A program made the position numbers and the translations under genes. A DNA stretch of 64,000 bases from Costus lasius (Eukaryota; Streptophyta; Magnoliopsida; Zingiberales; Costaceae): positions 79,639,178-79,703,177 of the forward strand of contig CM050449.1 in assembly GCA_027563935.2 (NCBI GenBank), written 5' to 3'. Positions 58,774 through 64,000 of this stretch are shown one piece after another (within the stretch, counting starts at the first letter, position 1; every line of letters starts with the position of its first letter). Under the pieces are notes generated by a model. The model saw nothing but the letters and a program-made list of their open reading frames with translations, searched no databases and had not been told where the DNA came from.

Positions 58774-60286
58774 GAGCAAGTGGCCAACTCTTGTCTGGCC
58801 ACACCGATCCCTGGTTTGCTCTTTGTTTTAATTAAAAAAAAAAAAAAAACAAAACATTCTTAGTTTTTGCTTTCATGTTTAGTTGTTTACTGCTTTTGCA
58901 TCTTAGTAAGTTGTTTGTTCTTTATTAATTAAAAAGAAAAAAAAAATTGCTTGCATTAAACAATTTGCCAAAGAAAACTGCATTTGAATTTTTGCAAAGT
59001 TCTAATCAATTCTGCACACTACTACATCTTCTCGCAAGTTTTGATCAGGCTTTCTGCACAACTAAGATATCTGAGTTGATTCAAAATTCTGGATATTGTT
59101 GAATGACTTTTGAATTTGCAGCTAGTATCAATGTTTAATCTGCTTAGAACCTTTAAGTGTTGAGTTTTGGTTCTCAGATTTTATTTCCTGCATGCTGAAT
59201 TCTGCACCTTGACTTCTTGGTTCTGATAAAACCTCTGACGCATAGCTTGTGACCCTTAATCTGATTAGGTGTCATAAGTCCTAAGAACAATTCTAATTCA
59301 GGTTTATCACAAGAATCAATAGATCTTTGTTCCTTATTGCTAAATTGCAAAATCTGATTTAGGATGATAAGCACTGTTGCTTACCATTCTCCAGTTCTCG
59401 AAATCTGCCGATTCTGTGCTGTGTTTGTCTGCCTGCTTTACATTGAGCTGTGTCTTGTTGTTCTAAACCTGGAATTTATAAGCTGGATTTGAATATTTAC
59501 TGCTGAACATTACTGCACGTGAATACTCGACTGATCACTTATATACCGGCATAATAACTTACATTAGTAGCAACACTCGTGCACATCACTGCATCCATAT
59601 AGGGAATCTACTGCACTTTTATTTTTCTATCAGCCCTGATAACTTTATTGTTGCTGGAACCTATTGCTGCACATTATCCTGTGTGGTTTGCAAGTTTCAA
59701 AATCCTGTTTTAAGAAAAGTCTGCACAATTGATACCTAAAACATCTCAGCTTAACGCATCTGGAAAATCTGTTCACTGTGGCTTACCATCTGTGTTTCCT
59801 ATTGAGTAAATTCTGCAGGAAGGATTCGGATCCCATCTGGGTCAATAGGTTGGATTCCCGAGTTCTTCAATCCTGCATGGTCCATTTGCCCTGGTTCAGC
59901 ACCTTGGCTGGAATGCTCCTCTGCTTGAAGCTGAAGTCTGCACGTACTATCCAAGTTGCATCCAAATTTTCTGCACAATTCTGCATCTTCCGTTAGCACA
60001 AGTTCTAACCATCCATTTTCGATTCTGCACTTAATTGAAATATGGATTTCTTTCTTCTTGCTGCACTTAAGTTGTAACAAATTGCAGCCAACAACTAGAT
60101 TTATTTTCAATACCTACATGTGCTGCATTTTGTTAAAATAGACTCTTGATTACTGCCATATACATGCTTTCATGTTTGTCTCTTTCATTTAGTTTGCATT
60201 TTTAAGTTATTTGCTAGTTGTAGTTTATATGCAAAAAAAAAAAAAAAAAAATTGCTTACACCCTAGTTGCACCCTAAACTTTTATC
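58774..60286 (+). other. Non-coding internal region of N with a dispersed CTGCAC motif
   Basis: About 1.5 kb with no supported gene. It has A-runs (about 58834-58850, 58934-58944, 60233-60251) and eleven copies of CTGCAC, all on the plus strand: 59012, 59054, 59202, 59513, 59611, 59667, 59721, 59938, 59971, 60025 and 60061. CTGCAT and CTGCTG variants lie between them. The gag that this position would normally hold is absent. Confidence 0.7.
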
Positions 60287-61693
60287 ATGCGTCACTTTAC
60301 ACAAAGGGAAGTTATAGCTAGAACAGAATTAATAACTATTAGGGAACACTATAGGACTCTTATACATAGGCCTAATAGTTCTATAAAACAAAAATGTAGG
60401 GTTCTCACACATGGGCCTAATAGTTTTACTACACATATTTGGTGCAATGGTTTTAAATGTAAAACTATTATTGATCATTTTGTCAAGTACAATATCATAT
60501 CTCCTAGATCCCTTGAAAAATTTGGCCTTACCATAGAAAAAAATCCTAACCCTTATTGCATAACTTGGGATGATTTCACTTCAACTTTAGTTGACTTTCA
60601 ATGCTTAGTTCCTATTCAATTAGGCAATATGAAAACTGAAATTTGGTGTGATGTAATGAGTTTAGAAGGATTTGACATCTTATTAGGGAATGAATTCATG
60701 CATGATTATCAAGGACATTATTTTCACAACCCTTGGAGTTATAGTTTTATTCATAAAGGGATGCCACACATAATTCACCCTTATGATGAGTTAAGGGAGC
60801 AAACTAAAAAGTTGCAACATGAGTTCAAGGAGCATATGAAAAAGTTGCAACAATCAATGGAGAAATTAAGAAAGGCCCACTTACAAGTTAAACAAGAGAG
60901 TCCTAATCCTCTAGAGTTCAACCAAACCTTAGAGCCTACTTTAGAACCTAAACCATGTTTTGATGAAACCACTAAATTTGAAGAAATAAATCATGAAGTA
61001 CCTTTACCTTCAATTTTAGGACCCATACCCATAGGTTCTTTAGAATACATGCCTCAACTTGACTCTAGCACATCTATTCCAACTAAGGAACCCATTATTA
61101 ACACATGTGAGAATCAATTGCCTATAGAGATTCCATTAGGCATAGCACAACTTAAGTTTGGAACATTTATCATTGATGACTTAGATAGCCAAGTTGAATC
61201 CACATCCATAGATCATGATGAACCACACTTTGAACCAATGTTAGATCCTTTTGCCATTGACCTAGACCCCAAGTCTCAATCATTAAGAGAACCACATCTT
61301 GAAGGCTTAGAAGACTTGACCCATGATCCCATGATCCTTGAGTCATGCCTCTTAGATCCAACTACCCACGCTCCTAAGCCACCTGTAAGGTCAATCAAAC
61401 AAAGTGAAAACATGAGTGCTTTACCTCTTTTGCAAGTTGAATATATTGATTTTATCTTTCCTTCTCTTAGATCCTATAATGGACTACTTGAGCTTGCTAA
61501 TATGTCTTGTTTAAATCTGAATTTTCTTTCACCTAGCTTCTTGATTGTGAGAAGTACATTAGGGGTTAAAACAAGACAACCCACTCAACTTATGCATGAT
61601 CAACTTCTCTTCCTACCTATCCTCAAAGATGAATACACTTATAGGCCTCCACCTAAGCGTGATAAGTTGTTAATTTCCATGCTAGTAGTTTAA
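60287..61693 (+). CDS. 468-aa protein of N with a protease-like region lacking the usual active site
   Basis: An intact frame, the only convincing one in N. Residues about 52-165 have the layout of a plant Ty3/gypsy aspartic protease: a hydrophobic strand ending in Asp (D63), an N-I-I-S turn, an LG-type loop, a CDV strand and a final DILLG (130-134). But the catalytic D-S/T-G is D63-H64-F65, so proteolysis is unlikely. Residues about 167-203 are a charged heptad segment likely to form a coiled coil. The C-terminal half is rich in Pro, Glu, Thr and Leu, with no domain I recognise. It may be a structural or adaptor protein retained by a parasite element, or the remnant of a larger gag-pol. The start follows a long A-run, and no upstream in-frame extension is seen. 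Function not assigned. Confidence 0.7.
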   Translation: MRHFTQREVIARTELITIREHYRTLIHRPNSSIKQKCRVLTHGPNSFTTHIWCNGFKCKTIIDHFVKYNIISPRSLEKFGLTIEKNPNPYCITWDDFTSTLVDFQCLVPIQLGNMKTEIWCDVMSLEGFDILLGNEFMHDYQGHYFHNPWSYSFIHKGMPHIIHPYDELREQTKKLQHEFKEHMKKLQQSMEKLRKAHLQVKQESPNPLEFNQTLEPTLEPKPCFDETTKFEEINHEVPLPSILGPIPIGSLEYMPQLDSSTSIPTKEPIINTCENQLPIEIPLGIAQLKFGTFIIDDLDSQVESTSIDHDEPHFEPMLDPFAIDLDPKSQSLREPHLEGLEDLTHDPMILESCLLDPTTHAPKPPVRSIKQSENMSALPLLQVEYIDFIFPSLRSYNGLLELANMSCLNLNFLSPSFLIVRSTLGVKTRQPTQLMHDQLLFLPILKDEYTYRPPPKRDKLLISMLVV

Positions 61694-61748
61694 TTGTTGC
61701 TAGTCTTTTTTTAATTAACCTAAGTTTCTCCAGGAGTAGAAACATTTG

Positions 61749-61761
61749 AACCGGGGGTGTA
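61749..61761 (+). promoter_or_regulatory. Candidate polypurine tract of N
   Basis: AACCGGGGGTGTA before the 3' LTR. It is a weak tract (only CCGGGGG is compact), so the exact primer is uncertain. Confidence 0.5.
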
Positions 61762-63825
61762 TGATGCAGGAGCATTTTCGCATGATATTAGACTTAATTT
61801 TGACTTGGTCAAATTTTGCCTGAATTTTAAACCATGATTGAACCTAGACTTAGTCAACATTTATGTCTAAAATTTGACTTTGATTGGAATGTCATTCTAA
61901 ATTTAATGTGGCACTAATCCTTATTATTTCATTTGCCATGTAATCAACATGAGATCAAGACAATTGAAGTCAACATCTCAAGAAGATCCAAGCTCAAATC
62001 CACAACAAGTTCCAGTCGACATCCAATTCCAGCTTTCAATCTTCATCCACTCTCAACAATTTGGGAGCTCTTAACCTTCAAAACAAGTTGCAAACAACAT
62101 TTATTCACTCATCCAAAGCTTCAAAGATTACGTGCCAATCAACTTCTCAGCCTGCGCAATACTTGCAATTCTCGCTAATGCCATGCACCAAATCCTGCAA
62201 GATCTTCAACAAATGCGGCCACAGATTTTGAGAGTCAAAATTCAACCGTTGGAGCTTACAGCCAACGGCTATAATTCCTGCTATGTTTCCAACCATCACC
62301 TATAAGATGGTCTCTCCTCTTTTGTAATCAGAGTTTTTTAGACAAGATTTTGAAAAGGAATGGAAAAGGTTTTCGTTTCTCTCTATCGGATGTTTCTTCC
62401 TCTCTTCCTCTCTTCCTCTGATAGCTGAAGCTTCCATGGATTTGGAACTTCCTCACTATCGTCTCCTCTAAATCTTCCATGGACTTGGAGTCTCTACCGT
62501 GCTGCATCCTCCTCGTCGCTGCGCTATCCATCTTCCACCTCTGCCACGCTTAAACAACCTTCCGCCGCTGTCGCATTCCACACCCAGCTTCCAGCCGAGT
62601 CCAACCTTGGACTCTCCGTTTGCCTCGCCACCAGCAACGATCCAACCGACGGATCGTCCTCAAATTTCAACCACGCCTTCTACAGTTCTAGTCGAACCCA
62701 CAACCGGAGGGATCGCCCCATCCGACGTCTGGATCGCCGGAATCGGAAGATTTCCGGTGACGCCTCAACTCACGCCCCTGCTTCCGCCCTTCACCACTGA
62801 TCGCCGTCGATCTCCTCCGATCAGTCACCGATCAATCCCAAACTCCGGCCACCCATTCGCCTTGGTCAGGAGAACTTCCAGTTGTAGCAGGTCAGGAGAC
62901 TTTGCCGTCTCCGATGATCTCCGGCTGCCCCTGTTCCGCCCGCGCACATCCCCTGTTCTGCTGAACAAGCGCATCTCCACCTTCCAGCACCGTCCTCCTC
63001 CGACCAACCACCGTCCACGCCCAAACTCCGGCCATCCCTTGGCCTTCACCACCCCGACCTACAGTCGTAACAGTTTTTACGTTTGTGCCCTCTACGACGA
63101 ACGGCGACCACAAACGTCGACCCCTGCTCCACGCGCGCACGTCCCCTGTTCTCACAGAACAGTCGCGTCTCCACCTCCGCCAGAACGCCAACGCCTTCGC
63201 TCTCTCTCTAGCATTCCAGCCTCGCCTACAATCTCTTGGTCGTCGTCCAAACCACAAGCAACACAGTCCGCATCGCCTCCTCTCTACCAGACGAAGAACG
63301 AATTCAAGGAACCCAGATCCCTTGTTCCCGGACTCGCCAGCCACCCGCGGCACGATTTTGCTACGTCGCTCCACAACCCCTCGCCGAGCTCCGACGCCGA
63401 CAAGACCATCTCGTCATCCCTTTGCCTCCAATACCGCTCATGAGTGATCCAAGCCCCGCCGTCGTTGAACGGTGCATGCTAGCCTGTTTCCAAATCTCTG
63501 TGTTTCCTGCAGCCTATTTCTCTTCGCAATATTAATCTAATTAAGCTTTTCTTTGCAGGTTTCTGACACTCTCGGACAGGCCTAAACTTCTGATCGCTAG
63601 ATCCATCAGAAAGAACAAGTCTTCGCCTACAAGCGGGTCTAATCTATTTGAATTTTGGTTCATTTGATCCTAATGCAACCTATAGTTACTTTTCTTAAAT
63701 AATACTTGTATGCAATCCTAGAATTCTGGCTGCTTCATGAATATGTTGTTTCTAAAAATTAAAACGAAAAAAAATAATAATCAGACTTTAGTTAGTATCA
63801 TATTTCGTGTCTCCACCCTACATCA
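61762..63825 (+). repeat. 3' LTR of N
   Basis: 2064 bp, TGATGCAGG to CTACATCA, followed by TSD GGCCC. Most differences from the 5' LTR are C/T or G/A changes, several at CG sites. Confidence 0.92.
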
Positions 63826-63830
63826 GGCCC

Positions 63831-64000
63831 CCTGGATGAGATGATTGAGAAAGTGTATGGCCATACCCAGATGACTATGTTCATCTGATCTAATCATGCT
63901 CATCATATTGGAGTTACAAGCTTGACTTGCTTGTCCAATAAGAACATCCAGTGGTAAAGGAAATTTGTATGCTTTGTGAATTGATTCACACTTGTGCTGT
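63831..64000 (+). repeat. Family A LTR A9, second segment
   Basis: Continues the LTR broken at 56691, starting CCCTGGATGAGATGATTGAG after the duplicated GGCCC. It runs off the window before the GNRA hairpin position. Confidence 0.9.

Larger units (their letters stand above)
56692..63825 (+). mobile_element. Non-autonomous LTR retrotransposon N (gypsy-like)
   Basis: 7134 bp with LTRs 56692-58758 (2067 bp) and 61762-63825 (2064 bp), TSD GGCCC (56687-56691 and 63826-63830), a primer-binding site and one 468-aa frame. It lacks reverse transcriptase, RNase H, integrase and a recognisable gag. It must therefore move using proteins of another element. I count about 20 differences between its LTRs (roughly 1%), more than in G, A5 or A6, so it is an older insertion than those. 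I do not recognise the family. Confidence 0.9.
52001..64000 (+). mobile_element. Family A copia element A8, partial, split by A9
   Basis: A plus-strand element in the 5' LTR of A4: complete 5' LTR, leader and the first 205 codons of gag, then interrupted by A9 at 56125. The rest is off the window. AATGG (56120-56124) is the left TSD of A9 within A8. Confidence 0.9.

Overview
This window is a block of nested LTR retrotransposons from a plant nuclear genome, most likely an angiosperm with a repeat-rich genome. I see no host gene, tRNA, rRNA or CRISPR array. The evidence is long terminal repeats in TG...CA form, primer-binding sites matching initiator tRNA-Met, purine tracts, 5-bp target-site duplications (TSDs), and Ty1/copia and Ty3/gypsy gag-pol frames. 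The species cannot be named from this sequence. I refer to the dominant copia family as 'family A'. Its LTR is about 1.7 kb, its leader about 1.8 kb and its gag-pol 1293 aa. The layout and LTR start resemble the Angela/BARE lineage.

Layout. 1-2678: minus-strand family A element A1 (leader and 5' LTR), cut by the window edge and sitting in a plus-strand LTR (A2, 2679-3737). 3738-4347: fragment of a second copia family (B). 4348-6039: plus LTR (A3) inserted in B. 6040-52000: minus-strand element A4, inserted at the last base of A3. A4 is itself split by three insertions: a tandem three-LTR/two-body family A element (A5, 7046-23516, TSD CTTAT), a Tekay/Del-like chromovirus (G, 27160-48933, TSD TAGGT), and a plus-strand family A element (A8, from 52001).

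G is split in its reverse transcriptase by A6 (32422-43259, TSD GCTAC). A6 is split in its pol by a solo LTR (A7, 38140-39876, TSD GGAAC). A8 is split in gag by A9 (from 56125). A9's LTR is split by N (56692-63825, TSD GGCCC), a non-autonomous gypsy-like element. The deepest chains are six levels: B > A3 > A4 > G > A6 > A7 and B > A3 > A4 > A8 > A9 > N.

Coding state. The first body of A5 has an intact 1293-aa gag-pol. The second has three frameshifts. A4 has two in-frame stops plus the G insertion. G and A6 read in frame on both sides of their insertions but are physically broken. N carries one intact 468-aa frame that resembles a retroviral protease region with an altered active site, and it has no reverse transcriptase or integrase.

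Most unusual signals. (1) Family A LTRs carry a hairpin whose four-base loop is always of GNRA type, just downstream of a candidate TATA box. (2) The family A leader holds a series of hairpins, several with compensatory changes between copies: three hairpins with a CTGCGN loop, a long AT-rich hairpin, a pair of matched bulged hairpins, and a three-way junction about 100 nt before gag. (3) A5 is a three-LTR tandem. (4) Element N. All identity and difference counts were made by eye.
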